A model generated the notes under the pieces. The model was given only the letters and a program-made list of their open reading frames with translations, ran no database searches and had not been told where the DNA came from. Both the position numbers and the translations under genes were made by a program. 64,000 bases of DNA from Alloactinosynnema sp. L-07 (GTDB lineage: Bacteria > Actinomycetota > Actinomycetes > Mycobacteriales > Pseudonocardiaceae), in the NCBI RefSeq assembly GCF_900070365.1, contig NZ_LN850107.1:1984001-2048000 (forward strand), given 5' to 3'. Below, piece by piece: positions 54,649 through 63,456 of this stretch. How positions within the stretch are numbered: position 1 is the stretch's first letter; each line of letters opens with the position of its first letter.

Positions 54649-55895
54649 ATGACCCATCCGTCGTCCCAAATCCATCCCACGGAGTGCACCCCGCCCGTCA
54701 TGGGCTACGCGGGCCGCCGCGTGCAGTTGATCGCCCGACTCTTGTCGCCCCGCGCGCCGAAGCGCCGTTCGCCGATGCCGCGCACGTGCTCGACCACCGG
54801 GCCGCTATGCCACCCTCGGCCGACCACCCTTCCGCCGACGGGTTCTTCGGCGACGCCCGCCAGAGGTTGCTGGCGGCCGTCGCCGCCGCGCGGGAGGTGT
54901 TTCTCTCCGAGGGGGGCGGCCTGCTGGCCTACCGGTGCGGCAGCCCGCAGCGGTGGCACGTGCGTCACGCCGAATCCGGCGTCCCAGTCACCCGCTTCAC
55001 CGACCGCTTGCGGCATGCCTGGTGGACCCGGCTGGCCGCCGACGTCGAGCTGAACTTCACCCCGCGGTCTGCACGCACCTACGTGGCGGCGTTGGAAGGG
55101 CCGGTCGATCCGCGCGGCACCCAGATCGACTGGACCCGCCGCGCCGAGCAGGTCTACGCCGCACTCGCCTCGTGGCAGGACCACGACGAGTACGGCGAAC
55201 TACCAGACCCGGGTACGGGCAACCGGTTCGGCGGGATCAGCGGCCTGCACCTGGCGGCCGTCCTGCATAGCGTCGCCGTCGGTGACGAGCCACTGCGTGA
55301 CGCCGCCCGAGGCCCACTTCGCGCGGCAGCCAACACCATCAGTCTCGGCGGCGACCAGTCGGCCAGGCGCGGGCACAGCGCCCGCGAGCTTGCCTTCCAC
55401 TTGCGGCGGCTGGACTCCGACTACAACCACGGCATCCTTCGCCCTCGCCGCGACCGCGACTGGCGCACCCGCCAGGATCTGCGGGAAGACCGCACCACCG
55501 GCCAGGTCGTGACCCTGGCCAGGGTGCTGGCATTCGGCGGTCAGCCACATCAGGCGGTGACGCTACTGCGCGAACATGCCGAAACCATCACGCACACCGA
55601 CGCCCGCCGCCGCGACGGCCTCCACTCCGGTGCGCTGCTGCTGGCCGCCCGAATGATCGCAGACCTCTTCTCACCCGCCCAACCTGCCGATCGAGTTCCT
55701 GCACGACCTCCGCCCAGGGCAGTTGATCGTGGAAGGAGACTGTCGTCGCGCCCCAGACGCACCGGTCGAGCACGCGTGGCGAGTGACACCGACGAGACAT
55801 CGCGAGCGAACCCCTGTGGGACAGGCGAACTTCGACCTCGAGATGCACGATGCCGACGCCCAGCCCTCCACGCTGCAAGTCCGTCTCGGCACTGA
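54649..55895 (+). CDS. hypothetical backbone protein, probably frameshifted
   Basis: AGGAGCAG precedes the ATG at 54649. The first 30 codons read well in that frame (THPSSQIHPTECTPPVMGYA, GRRVQLIA). Near 54740 coding moves to another frame (TLVAPRAEAPFADAAHVLDH, then ADGFFGDARQRLLAAVAAAREVF ... LVTLARVLAFGGQPHQAVTLL) that stays open to 55895. Coding quality drops after 55670, where the third frame takes over (see 55723). Without the frameshift, the start would be ATG 54808. The helical body gives no family match. Either two small indels or sequence errors are likely. Confidence 0.5.
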
Positions 55896-56085
55896 CGACC
55901 CGATCCGCATCCTCGACACCAGCGGTCGCGTCGCCCACAGCCTGCCCTCCTTGGGCGGCGACTGGATCCTGCTCGACCCCAGCCACCGCGATCTGCCAAC
56001 ACACGCCGCCGTCCTGTCCCGCGCGGCGCGCGCCGCGGACGCCTTCATGGCCGACGCCCCCGCGCCCACCCCGCCGCACGGCTGA
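55723..56085 (+). CDS. hypothetical protein or frameshifted C-terminus of the preceding gene
   Basis: About 120 residues. Coding-like sequence in this frame already begins near 55675 (PPNLPIEFLHDLRPGQLIVEGDC, in part) without a start codon, which suggests that it is the true C-terminus of the protein at 54649 after a one-base shift. The body (FDLEMHDADAQPSTLQVRLG, DPIRILDTSGRVAHSLPSLG, WILLDPSHRDLP) is beta-rich. If separate, TTG 55723 or GTG 55729 would be the start. A hairpin follows at 56124. Confidence 0.45.
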   Translation: MIVEGDCRRAPDAPVEHAWRVTPTRHRERTPVGQANFDLEMHDADAQPSTLQVRLGTDDPIRILDTSGRVAHSLPSLGGDWILLDPSHRDLPTHAAVLSRAARAADAFMADAPAPTPPHG

Positions 56086-56123
56086 CCTCGCCACTGCGTG
56101 AACGCGACAGCCAAGCGGCGCCA

Positions 56124-56189
56124 CCCGGTCACGTCAAGGGATGCGCACCGGCTCCGCCGTGCTGACCCGCCTCCCTTGACGTGGCCGGG
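56124..56189 (+). repeat. intergenic stem-loop
   Basis: CCCGGTCACGTCAAGGG (56124-56140) pairs with 56173-56189 over 17 bp (one G-U). The 32-nt loop contains GCACCGGCTCCGCCGTG. It lies 103 bp before the GGDEF gene. Confidence 0.72.
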
Positions 56190-56292
56190 ATCGGGCCGCT
56201 GACCACCAGCGCGTCCACGCAGAGGCCCGGCCCGCCGGGAGCTGCTTCGTCGTGACCGCCTTGGGACGGTCACCACGCGCCCGGAGCCCCTC

Positions 56293-57051
56293 ATGCCCCT
56301 CATCCGCCCTCGTTCGCTGGTCGCAGCGCTCGTGGCCCGCCGCCGCGACCGGCGCGCACTCGACCTCACGCAGGCCGCGCTTATCCGGCTCCTCGCCGAG
56401 AACGAGCGCCTGCGACGGGAGAACGAGCGTCTGCGCCGCGATCCGGTCACAGGGGTTCTGCTGCGGCTGGCCTGGACCGACGCCGCCAAGGAAGCGCTGC
56501 CCACCTTGCGCGATCCGGTGCTGCTTCTGCTCGATGTCAACAACCTCAAACCCGTCAACGACATCCTCGGCCACGCCGCCGGGGACGACCTCTTACGCGA
56601 GATCACCCGGCGCCTGCATGTTCTGACGGGTATGTCGGCGCTGATCGGCAGGCTTGGCGGCGACGAGTTCGCGGTGCTGCTCGATCTGCCCGACGGAAAC
56701 TGGCGGCACTACCTGGAGGTGGTCGCGGGCGCCTGCGCCGTGGATGTCGGCGACCTGCGCTGCGGCGCGGCGTTCGGCGCCGTGCGCCCGGTCGACGTCG
56801 TAGCTCGCGATCCCGCCGCCGAAGCCGCGGTGCGCCACCGCGTGGACCGTCTTATGCACGCCGCGGACCTGGCGATGTACAGAGCGAAACGCCGCTGCCG
56901 CGACGAAAGGCCGACCACCTCCATAGCGTTCTACGGCCCCGAGGATCCCGCCGTGCCCGAGCGACTCGAACCAGTGATCGCGCGAGTCCGAGACCACGGT
57001 GCCCCGCTCGGCCACGCCTCGCCTTCGACGTCGGCTGCGCGCGAGCCCTGA
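56293..57051 (+). CDS. cytosolic GGDEF-domain protein (diguanylate cyclase)
   Basis: 252 residues. A basic N-terminus and a short coiled coil (LIRLLAENERLRRENERLRR, about 30-49) lead straight into the signalling helix DPVTGVL and a GGDEF domain: LLDVNNLKPVNDILGHAAGDDLL (metal Asp81, Asn and Asp of the substrate site) and RLGGDEFAVL with an intact GGDEF at 122-126. It should make cyclic-di-GMP from two GTP. It lacks the RxxD inhibitory site upstream of GGDEF and has no membrane or sensory domain, so its output may be constitutive or dimerisation-driven. It is carried on the mobile backbone just before the transfer ATPase region. Confidence 0.88.
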   Translation: MPLIRPRSLVAALVARRRDRRALDLTQAALIRLLAENERLRRENERLRRDPVTGVLLRLAWTDAAKEALPTLRDPVLLLLDVNNLKPVNDILGHAAGDDLLREITRRLHVLTGMSALIGRLGGDEFAVLLDLPDGNWRHYLEVVAGACAVDVGDLRCGAAFGAVRPVDVVARDPAAEAAVRHRVDRLMHAADLAMYRAKRRCRDERPTTSIAFYGPEDPAVPERLEPVIARVRDHGAPLGHASPSTSAAREP

Positions 57052-57088
57052 GCGATGCGCTCACCACCGCAACGTGGACGCGCACGTT

Positions 57089-57148
57089 AGCAAGACCGGT
57101 CGCCCCCGTGCCAGGGAACAGAACCGGCACGGGGCGACATGTCTTGCT
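57089..57148 (+). repeat. intergenic stem-loop
   Basis: AGCAAGAC (57089-57096) pairs with GTCTTGCT (57141-57148), and TCGCCCCCGTGCC (57100-57112) with GGCACGGGGCGA (57126-57137), one bulge. It lies 45 bp before the start at 57193. Confidence 0.68.
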
Positions 57149-57192
57149 GCCCGTCCCCGGTCCACGTACGCGTTCGACCGGGGAGTTCCGAC

Positions 57193-57762
57193 ATGCCCAC
57201 CACGCCGCCCTCCGACGACCCGCCCGGATCGAGCGCACCGGTGCCGGCCGTCCCCGCGTCCCCGCCCCACGTCGACGCTCTCGACGGCGAACTGATCAGC
57301 GCGGAGGAGTACCGCCACACCCGCCTGCAGCGGGCGCTACCCACCGCGGTGACGGCCCTGCCCGCGCGGTGGCGCCGCGCCACCGAACGTAACCCCGGCC
57401 TCCGTGCTGTCGCCGCCACCGCGGAAGCCTCCGGCAGCCTCGGCGGCGCCGTCGGCTACGGCCTGGTGGTCACCCTGCGGGCATGGTGGAAATGGGTCCG
57501 CGTCCGAGACCTCTACGACGCCGCTCAGGCCATCGACAAGCTGGCCGACCGCTACTCCGAGATCCACGGGCACCGTTCTCGCCGCCGCTGGTGGACGGTA
57601 GGCGCGGTCGGTGCGGGGGCCACCGCCCTGGTCGTCGCCGACCGCTTCTGGGGCCCCGCGGTCTGGTGGTACACCTCGGCTGCCGCAGCGGCCGCACTCG
57701 CGGGGCAGGGCGCCGCAAGAACCAGGCACCCGGTCGCCGCGGCGTGTTCCCCAGTGGCCTGA
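57193..57762 (+). CDS. membrane-anchored N-terminal part of the transfer ATPase, frameshifted or separate
   Basis: 189 residues. A Pro-rich N-terminus is followed by helices (YRHTRLQRALPTAVTALPARW; WWKWVRVRDLYDAAQAIDKLADRY in part) and two hydrophobic stretches (VGAVGAGATALVVADRFWG; WWYTSAAAAAALAG) that probably form a membrane hairpin, as in TraB/FtsK-like transfer proteins. Near 57715 coding shifts to the frame of the downstream ATPase: after ALAG, the shifted frame reads RRKNQAPGRRGVFPSG. One full protein split by a one-base change in GCGGGGCAGGG is the likely explanation. Confidence 0.62.
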   Translation: MPTTPPSDDPPGSSAPVPAVPASPPHVDALDGELISAEEYRHTRLQRALPTAVTALPARWRRATERNPGLRAVAATAEASGSLGGAVGYGLVVTLRAWWKWVRVRDLYDAAQAIDKLADRYSEIHGHRSRRRWWTVGAVGAGATALVVADRFWGPAVWWYTSAAAAAALAGQGAARTRHPVAAACSPVA

Positions 57763-59306
57763 GTCTGTCGTGGACGGTCAACGGCGCCGACCTCGTCGAA
57801 GCGTTCCGCGCCGCGAAGATCATCGGGCCGAAGGAAGCGCTGACCTTCCCGTCGCGGTCCCGACGCGACGGCGCCGGTTGGGCAGTAGTGGTGGACCTCC
57901 CCGCCGGGCGCAAAGCCTCGGCCGCCATCGCCACCAGGGAAGCGCTGGCCAGCGCCCTCGGCGTCGACGAGGCCCAACTGGTGCTGGAACGCGTCCGCGG
58001 CTCCGGCGGGCACGCCGGGCGGCTGGCATGCTGGGTCGCCGACATCGACCCGCTCGCCCAGCCAGCCCTGCGCTCGCCGCTGCAGGACCTGCCCACCCTG
58101 TCGATCTGGGACGGCGTTCCCCTCGGCGCCACCGCCCGGGGCCGCAATGTCGTAGTGGCCCTGTGCTGGACCTCGTGGCTGATCGCCGGCCTACCCCGCT
58201 ACGGCAAGTCCAATGTGCTCCGACTGTTCCTAATCGCCGCCTGCCTGGACCCACACACGCGCATCTACGCCGTTGACCTCAAGGACGGCGCGGACTTCAC
58301 CCCGTTGGCCCCGGTCGCGCACCGGCTGCTCATCGCCTCCGCCGAAGGCACGGACACCGAGCAAACCCTCCTGCGGTTGCTTGCCCTGCTGATCGAGCTC
58401 GAGAACGAAGTCCTCGACCGCTACCGGCAGTTCAAGACCATGCCCAAGGCCGACGTCCCCGAAGGCAAGATCACCCGCGCCCTGGCCGAGGACTCCATGC
58501 CGTGGCTGGTCGCGGCCATCGACGAGTGTCAACTCGCCTGCGAGGAACTGGCAAGCGACACCAAGGCCGTGCGCGAGCTGCGTCGCATGATCGTCGACAA
58601 GCTGTCCTGGCTCGTCCGCAAAGGCCCGGCAGCCGGGGTGACAGTGCTGCTGGCCACCCAGAAGCCCGACCGCGGATCCATCCCCACCCGCCTGCGCGAC
58701 AACATCTCCAGCCGCATCGCGCTGCGCCTGCCGACCCAGCAGTCCAACGACATGGCCCTGGGCACCGGCAAGGCGTCCGCCGGGGTCGACGCCACCAAAT
58801 TCACCGAACGCCACCGCGGCGCCGCGTGGCTGCTCGCCGATGACCTGTCCGGCGTCGACGCCGCCGAAGGCGTCATCGTCCGAGCCGCCAAGATCGACCT
58901 CCCCGCCAGCGACGCCGCCGCCACACAGGGACGCCACCGGCGCCGCGAGTTGGGGCTCCTCACCGGTGACGCCGCCGGAACCGAACCACCTCAACCCGTC
59001 GATCCCGACCTGCTGACCGCCCTCACCGACGATCACCACGACGAGGACGCCGCCGACGAGCGGCCCGTGGTCCTGGATCTGCTCGCGGTAGTGCTCCACG
59101 ACGACGAGACCGGTGTCGTCGCCACCGCAGACCTCGCCGCCCGCATCGGCTGGGACACCAAGACGTTGGGCGAGGCACTGTGGCGCTTGGCCGTTCCCGC
59201 ACCGAAGCCCGCTCGACAGCGGCTCGGGGGAGCCAAACACCCGGTGTCGGTCCAGGACACCAACGCCATCAGGGCCGCGATCGCTGCCTACATACCCACA
59301 GAGTAG
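57744..59306 (+). CDS. FtsK/SpoIIIE (TraB-like) DNA translocase domain protein
   Basis: 520 residues from GTG 57744; if joined to the upstream frame the protein is about 700 residues. The motor domain has Walker A GLPRYGKSN (about 148-156), an arginine-rich ASP motif region, Walker B LVAAIDECQLA, and the TQKPDRGSIPTRLRDNIS signature typical of FtsK-family plasmid transfer ATPases. A C-terminal winged helix (TADLAARIGWDTKTLGEALWRL, in part) may recognise DNA, as in TraB of Streptomyces plasmids. It pumps double-stranded DNA through the membrane during mating or partition. A hairpin terminator follows at 59311. Confidence 0.85.
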   Translation: MFPSGLSLSWTVNGADLVEAFRAAKIIGPKEALTFPSRSRRDGAGWAVVVDLPAGRKASAAIATREALASALGVDEAQLVLERVRGSGGHAGRLACWVADIDPLAQPALRSPLQDLPTLSIWDGVPLGATARGRNVVVALCWTSWLIAGLPRYGKSNVLRLFLIAACLDPHTRIYAVDLKDGADFTPLAPVAHRLLIASAEGTDTEQTLLRLLALLIELENEVLDRYRQFKTMPKADVPEGKITRALAEDSMPWLVAAIDECQLACEELASDTKAVRELRRMIVDKLSWLVRKGPAAGVTVLLATQKPDRGSIPTRLRDNISSRIALRLPTQQSNDMALGTGKASAGVDATKFTERHRGAAWLLADDLSGVDAAEGVIVRAAKIDLPASDAAATQGRHRRRELGLLTGDAAGTEPPQPVDPDLLTALTDDHHDEDAADERPVVLDLLAVVLHDDETGVVATADLAARIGWDTKTLGEALWRLAVPAPKPARQRLGGAKHPVSVQDTNAIRAAIAAYIPTE

Positions 59307-59310
59307 GTCC

Positions 59311-59330
59311 GCACACGCGGCGCCGTGTGC
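59311..59330 (+). terminator. hairpin terminator after the FtsK-like gene
   Basis: GCACACG (59311-59317) folds back on CGTGTGC (59324-59330) with complementary bases between them, 4 bp after the stop. Confidence 0.55.
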
Positions 59331-59707
59331 ACGGCTCTGACCAGCGCCAACCATGCTTGTGCGCAGCAGTCACGTGTCGACCGCGCCGCCGAGGTCAGCA
59401 CACCAGGCCTATCACCGGGCGCCGGACGAATACGCGGCGGGCGGTGAAGGTAGGCACAATCGGCTGCCCATGCGCAGGCCGACACCTACGTCCGAACCGG
59501 ACATGGACATCCCATGCCACGGCAGTACCGGACCCCGCGCACTGTGACCGACCCCCGCCCATCCGACCACAGCGCGGCTTCCCGTGCGGTCACCACGTCG
59601 GCGGCCGGATGGACGGGCGCCGGTGCCTGGCGAGCGCGTCCCGGAACCACGCCGCGCTCCACATAGGACCGGCGCTGTTCCAACCCGCCATCCACCAAGG
59701 ACCACCG
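59331..59707. other. gene-free stretch of about 375 bp
   Basis: No supported gene. Short frames lack start signals and a coding-like third-position pattern. The sequence is GC-rich with weak hairpins around 59580-59660. It may contain the promoter for the gene at 59708. Confidence 0.35.
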
Positions 59708-59950
59708 ATGACGACCGACCTCACCCCACCGGCCAAATCACCCGCCCACGCACACAACACTGAGCCGCGCGACCTCAGCGAAGCGCGTCCCGCCACGGCG
59801 CCCGACCAACTCGTCGACGAACCCGCGACGCGCAAGATCCGCGTCCGCGACTACCTGCAGACCAGCCGCCGCAGCAGCCATACCCGACAGGGCAGAGTCG
59901 CCTCCGCCCGCGTCGCTCGCGCTGTCACCACCGGCCGAATCCCACGCTGA
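59708..59950 (+). CDS. small basic hypothetical protein
   Basis: 80 residues from an ATG with the weak purine run ACCAAGGACC before it. It is acidic and Pro-rich at the start, then strongly basic (TRKIRVRDYLQTSRRSSHTR, QGRVASARVARAVTTGRIPR), so a nucleic-acid-binding tail is plausible. It has no known family and lies 16 bp before the next gene. Confidence 0.5.
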   Translation: MTTDLTPPAKSPAHAHNTEPRDLSEARPATAPDQLVDEPATRKIRVRDYLQTSRRSSHTRQGRVASARVARAVTTGRIPR

Positions 59951-59966
59951 ACAGGAGGTCGAGACT

Positions 59967-60437
59967 ATGACCACCACGATCAACGGGTCGCTGCTCTACG
60001 GTGTCGACCTCGGCGGCGGCGACCAACCCTGGCAAGTGCGACACACTGCCGCTCCCCAGCACCGTGTCCAGTCCCCTCACGAGCTGAGCTGGTACGACCC
60101 CGACAGCATCTACGACTTCCGCGACCAAGCCAATCTGCGTCTCGCATGCGCCGACCGTCCGGTCGACCACACGGCCGTCGCCGATCCTGCATCCGCCGCC
60201 GCCGCTCGCGTCGGTGCACACCTCGAGTGCTACAGCTGGGAGGTAGCACCGTCGTTCGTGCTCGCGGCGAGCATCACGACGGCGTACTACGACACCCCGG
60301 TGCAGGTCGACCTGCTCGACCTGCACGGGCGGCACCAGGCCGAGGGCTGGGACGCCAAGTTGGCTGCCGCCCTCGCGTTGCTGGGCGTCACGCACATGAC
60401 AGCGCAACCTTGCTGGATGGTCACCGCGTCCGAGTGA
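59967..60437 (+). CDS. hypothetical protein
   Basis: 156 residues with a strong AGGAGGTCGAG before the ATG. It is mostly beta-like at the N-terminus (INGSLLYGVDLGGGDQPWQV), then VLAASITTAYYDTPVQVDLL and a helix AKLAAALALLGVTHMTAQPC. No family, membrane helix or signal is seen. Probably co-transcribed with 59708. Confidence 0.6.
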   Translation: MTTTINGSLLYGVDLGGGDQPWQVRHTAAPQHRVQSPHELSWYDPDSIYDFRDQANLRLACADRPVDHTAVADPASAAAARVGAHLECYSWEVAPSFVLAASITTAYYDTPVQVDLLDLHGRHQAEGWDAKLAAALALLGVTHMTAQPCWMVTASE

Positions 60438-60519
60438 CAACGATCCCGCTGAGGGCGTTGCTCGTCGTCGCCCACGGCGGCTCGGCTCCCATGGGCCGGC
60501 GCTGGGCGCCCACAGCCAA

Positions 60520-60605
60520 GCGGAGCGCCGCATGGACCTCCAAGGGCCGGAGTCGCTGCGCGATCGGCTGCGCCGAGCCCTGTTCCGGCCCATGCGGCGC
60601 TCCGC
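60520..60605 (+). repeat. intergenic stem-loop, conserved-loop family
   Basis: GCGGAGCGCCGCATG (60520-60534) and GGGCCGGA (60544-60551) pair with 60584-60605, leaving one bulge. The 32-nt loop carries CGCTGCGCGATCGGCT then GCGCCGA, the fourth copy of the shared loop core. It lies 44 bp before the start at 60650. Confidence 0.7.
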
Positions 60606-60649
60606 CGGTGCTTCGTGGCGTCCCCACTACCAGCCCCATGGGAGCCACG

Positions 60650-61081
60650 ATGTCCATCACCTTCTGCGCAGAGGTCCTCGACCCGTCCGCGCACGTCGTC
60701 ACCTGCGGGTGCGCACAGGTCACCGCCGCCGCCGTCCGGTACGACAGCTACGCCGCAGCGGCCGAGATCGTCCGGCGACTGCGGGAGCAGGCGGGTGCGA
60801 CCAAGACCGCCTACGCGGTGCTGCCCGGCTGCGAGCGCCCCGACAACTGCAGCTTCCTGGGACCCAGCACGCAGCCGATCTACGACAACGCTGGGCCCCA
60901 GCTCCAGGTTTCCTACGCCACCGCGAACCTGCTGCTCGACGCGCTCGGGTACGCCGAACTCAAGGCGGGGGAGTACAGCGGCAGCGCCGACAGCGCAGAG
61001 TTCCTCGACCGGGTCCTCATCGCCCTGGCGCTGCCCCCTGCGGACCCGGACGTTCTCATGCCCGGCCGACCCTGCGCGTAA
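60650..61081 (+). CDS. hypothetical protein, C-terminus probably extended to 61191 by a frameshift
   Basis: 143 residues from ATG 60650 (GGAG 5 bp upstream; ATG 60638 is an alternative). It contains CAEVLDPSAHVVTCGC, GCERPDNCSFLG and VSYATANLLLDALGYAEL, and has six Cys in the first half. The body resembles no named family. After a one-base shift near 61050 the coding-like sequence continues (VTASGHGADIPEEQDEVREL, HKIALWCRDNQRGIQWV) to a stop at 61191, and a perfect terminator begins 6 bp later. The true protein is therefore probably about 180 residues. Confidence 0.58.
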   Translation: MSITFCAEVLDPSAHVVTCGCAQVTAAAVRYDSYAAAAEIVRRLREQAGATKTAYAVLPGCERPDNCSFLGPSTQPIYDNAGPQLQVSYATANLLLDALGYAELKAGEYSGSADSAEFLDRVLIALALPPADPDVLMPGRPCA

Positions 61082-61196
61082 CCGCGAGCGGGCATGGCGC
61101 CGATATCCCGGAGGAGCAGGACGAGGTCCGAGAGCTCCACAAGATCGCCCTGTGGTGCCGGGACAACCAGCGCGGGATCCAGTGGGTCTGACAACG

Positions 61197-61228
61197 GCTC
61201 GGTGCCCGGTGGACACCGGGCACCGAGC
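61197..61228 (+). terminator. hairpin terminator
   Basis: Perfect 15-bp stem GCTCGGTGCCCGGTG (61197-61211) / 61214-61228 with a minimal loop. It starts 6 bp after the stop at 61191. Confidence 0.8.
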
Positions 61229-61333
61229 ATCCACTTTGCCCACCCGCCAGGGCGGCGCGGGTTGCGCGCCGAGCGGGTTGTGGACCGCAACGCGTGCAAC
61301 AGAAGCACGCGATTCGTCGGCTTGCCGTGATGC

Positions 61334-61467
61334 GGGACACGCACTCTAGCGCCGCGGCCGCACCGCACCGAGGACACGCCCCCGAGCCCACACGGATCCC
61401 ATCCACAGGTAGCGCGGCGTGTCCTCGCCGCGGTCTGCGGGCGGCGGCGCTGTGGCGAGTGCGTCCC
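61334..61467 (+). repeat. large multi-tier intergenic cruciform
   Basis: Three nested stems: GGGACACGCACTC (61334-61346) / GAGTGCGTCCC (61457-61467), AGCGCCGC (61348-61355) / GCGGCGCT (61444-61451) and CGAGGACACGCC (61369-61380) / 61416-61427. It fills the gap before the ParB-like gene and is the largest such structure in the window. Confidence 0.65.
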
Positions 61468-61560
61468 GCAACGGGGCAAGCAGACAGGCCTCTCGTGTCT
61501 CGACTGCTTCGACTCTCCGGCAGTTCCACTCTGCCGGCATTCGTGAACTGGAGAAGCGCT

Positions 61561-63450
61561 ATGACCACGACCGAACTCGCCCCCGAGATCGACATCCCTT
61601 CCGACGTCGTGTTGCCCGAGGCCTCGGACCTCGACGTGAACATGGCTGCGCTTGAGCTGGTCCTGCCGACCAGCGCCGAGGAGGTCAAGGACTTCAAGCT
61701 CCTGCACGTCGACGCGGACCAGTTGGTCATCGGCCACAACGCCCGCACCTTTCAGCCAGAGGACCTCGACCCAGACTTCGTCGACGACCTCGTCGACCGC
61801 GGCAACTACGTGCCCATCATCGCCAGGTACGACAGGTTCGGGCAGTTGGTCGTACGCGACGGGCAGGTTCGAACCCACGGTCTGCGCGAGGCCAAGCGCC
61901 GCGCACTCGCGCGGGGCGAGGACACCTGGCACCCGGCCCTGGTCCTGGCACAGGATTTCTTCATCACCGTTGAGCGGGCCGCGGAGATCGAGCGCCTGGT
62001 CGAGCAGCATGGCGCGAACTTCCTGCGTTTCGCGATGACCGAGGCCGACCACCTGCGCACCGTCCAGGGGCTGCTGGACCTGGGCGTCGAACCCGACCAG
62101 GTGGGCAAGCGCCTGCGACTCAAGGACAAGGACGCCGTAGTGCTCGTCGCGGTCGCGCAGAGCACCCATGCCGCCGAACTGGCCCAGCAGGGTGTGTTGG
62201 GGCTGTCCGACAGCGCGGTGGTCGCCGAGTTCGAGGCACACGGCGACGAGGCCGCGGCGGTCGAGGAACTGACCGAGGCCGCCCAGTCCACTCCCCGCAA
62301 GCTCCACCAGATCGCCCAGCGGCTGCGGGACGCGCGCACCGAGCGCCTGGCGCTCGAGGCAGAAGCAGCCAAGCTGGCTGCGGAGGGCGTGGCGGTCATC
62401 GACCGCCCCGACACCCTCTCCGGCCCGCAGGTCCGGCAGATCGCGGACCTGCGCCCGACGGCCAAGACCAAGCCGGGCAGCGCACTGAGCGTCAAGCGGC
62501 ACTCCAAGTGCCCCGGCCACGCCGCCTACCTCACCTACCAGCAGGCGACGTACTTCAACAAGGAGGGCCGCGTCCGCGTCATCCATGTCTGCACCGACTT
62601 CCAGAGGTACAAGCACGCCGAGCGCAACGCCGAGGCAGGCAAGACGCTCGTCGAGCGCACCCTCCACTTCAGCGGAGGCGGTGTCCAGAAGGGCCCGATG
62701 ACCGAGGAGCAGAAGAAGTACCGCAAGACGGTGATCGACAACGGCAAGGCGTGGGACTCGGCCACGATCAAGCGCCTGGAGGCCCTGTCGCAGTTCGCCA
62801 AGCGCCGCAGCCTGCCCCAGGGCGAGGACACCTGGCTGGAGGCGATGCGCGCCAGCAGCGGCCGCTACGCCGACGCCGCCGGCAGGGGACACCGCCTGGC
62901 ACTGAAGCTGCTCGGCTGGGACGACAAGTTCGGCGGCTACGGCACCAAGAAGGCCCTCATGCAGGAGATCCTCAAGGCCAAGCCGGAACGGGCCCGCGTG
63001 ATCGGCATGGTCATGGTGCTGGCCGCGGTGGAGGACGGCGTCAGCCGCCGCACGACGTGGGAGCGGCCCAGCGACGAGGAGGTCGCCCACTTCGCCAAGC
63101 TACAGACGCTCAAGCTGCAGACAGTGGAGCCTTCCGGCCTCAAAGACTGGGTGCTCTCCGACGTCGAGGCGCTGGTCCTAGACCAGTCCGAGCCGGTGGA
63201 CGCGGCCCTCGCCGCCGCGGTGGTCGACGAAATCGAGGTCGAGGCCAGCCCGAACGACGAGGACGACGAGGACGACGAGGACGACCAGGACGACCAGGAC
63301 GACCAGGACGACCAGGAAACCACGCCCGGCGACGAGAACCTCGACTCCGACGACGACAAGCCCGCCGACGCGCCTCTCGCGAGGGTGACCCCGATCGATG
63401 CCGATGACGTATCGGTCCAGGACGACGACCAGGTGGACCTGGCCGCCTGA
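61561..63450 (+). CDS. ParB/KorB-like DNA-binding protein
   Basis: 629 residues. Residues about 45-115 contain the ParB N-terminal pattern: LHVDADQLVIGHNARTF, VDDLVDRGNYVPIIARY and VRDGQVRTHGLREAKRR. A helical region with HTH-like repeats follows (LRTVQGLLDLGVEPDQVGKRL; GLSDSAVVAEFEAHGDEA). The central part (about 310-560) has CPGHAAYLTYQQATYF and two further Cys. The C-terminus is a very acidic D/E/Q tract built from 9-nt tandem DNA repeats (GACGACCAG, around 63265-63318). A role in partition or in global control of the element is likely by analogy. It ends at a perfect palindromic terminator. Confidence 0.78.
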   Translation: MTTTELAPEIDIPSDVVLPEASDLDVNMAALELVLPTSAEEVKDFKLLHVDADQLVIGHNARTFQPEDLDPDFVDDLVDRGNYVPIIARYDRFGQLVVRDGQVRTHGLREAKRRALARGEDTWHPALVLAQDFFITVERAAEIERLVEQHGANFLRFAMTEADHLRTVQGLLDLGVEPDQVGKRLRLKDKDAVVLVAVAQSTHAAELAQQGVLGLSDSAVVAEFEAHGDEAAAVEELTEAAQSTPRKLHQIAQRLRDARTERLALEAEAAKLAAEGVAVIDRPDTLSGPQVRQIADLRPTAKTKPGSALSVKRHSKCPGHAAYLTYQQATYFNKEGRVRVIHVCTDFQRYKHAERNAEAGKTLVERTLHFSGGGVQKGPMTEEQKKYRKTVIDNGKAWDSATIKRLEALSQFAKRRSLPQGEDTWLEAMRASSGRYADAAGRGHRLALKLLGWDDKFGGYGTKKALMQEILKAKPERARVIGMVMVLAAVEDGVSRRTTWERPSDEEVAHFAKLQTLKLQTVEPSGLKDWVLSDVEALVLDQSEPVDAALAAAVVDEIEVEASPNDEDDEDDEDDQDDQDDQDDQETTPGDENLDSDDDKPADAPLARVTPIDADDVSVQDDDQVDLAA

Positions 63451-63456
63451 CCAGCC

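Noticed and set aside
59353..59700. Small gene between the FtsK-like gene and 59708
   Set aside because: No ribosome-binding site or coding-like codon pattern in any frame.
63265..63318. CRISPR or minisatellite array
   Set aside because: The 9-nt repeats have no spacers and encode an acidic Asp/Gln tail inside the ParB-like protein.
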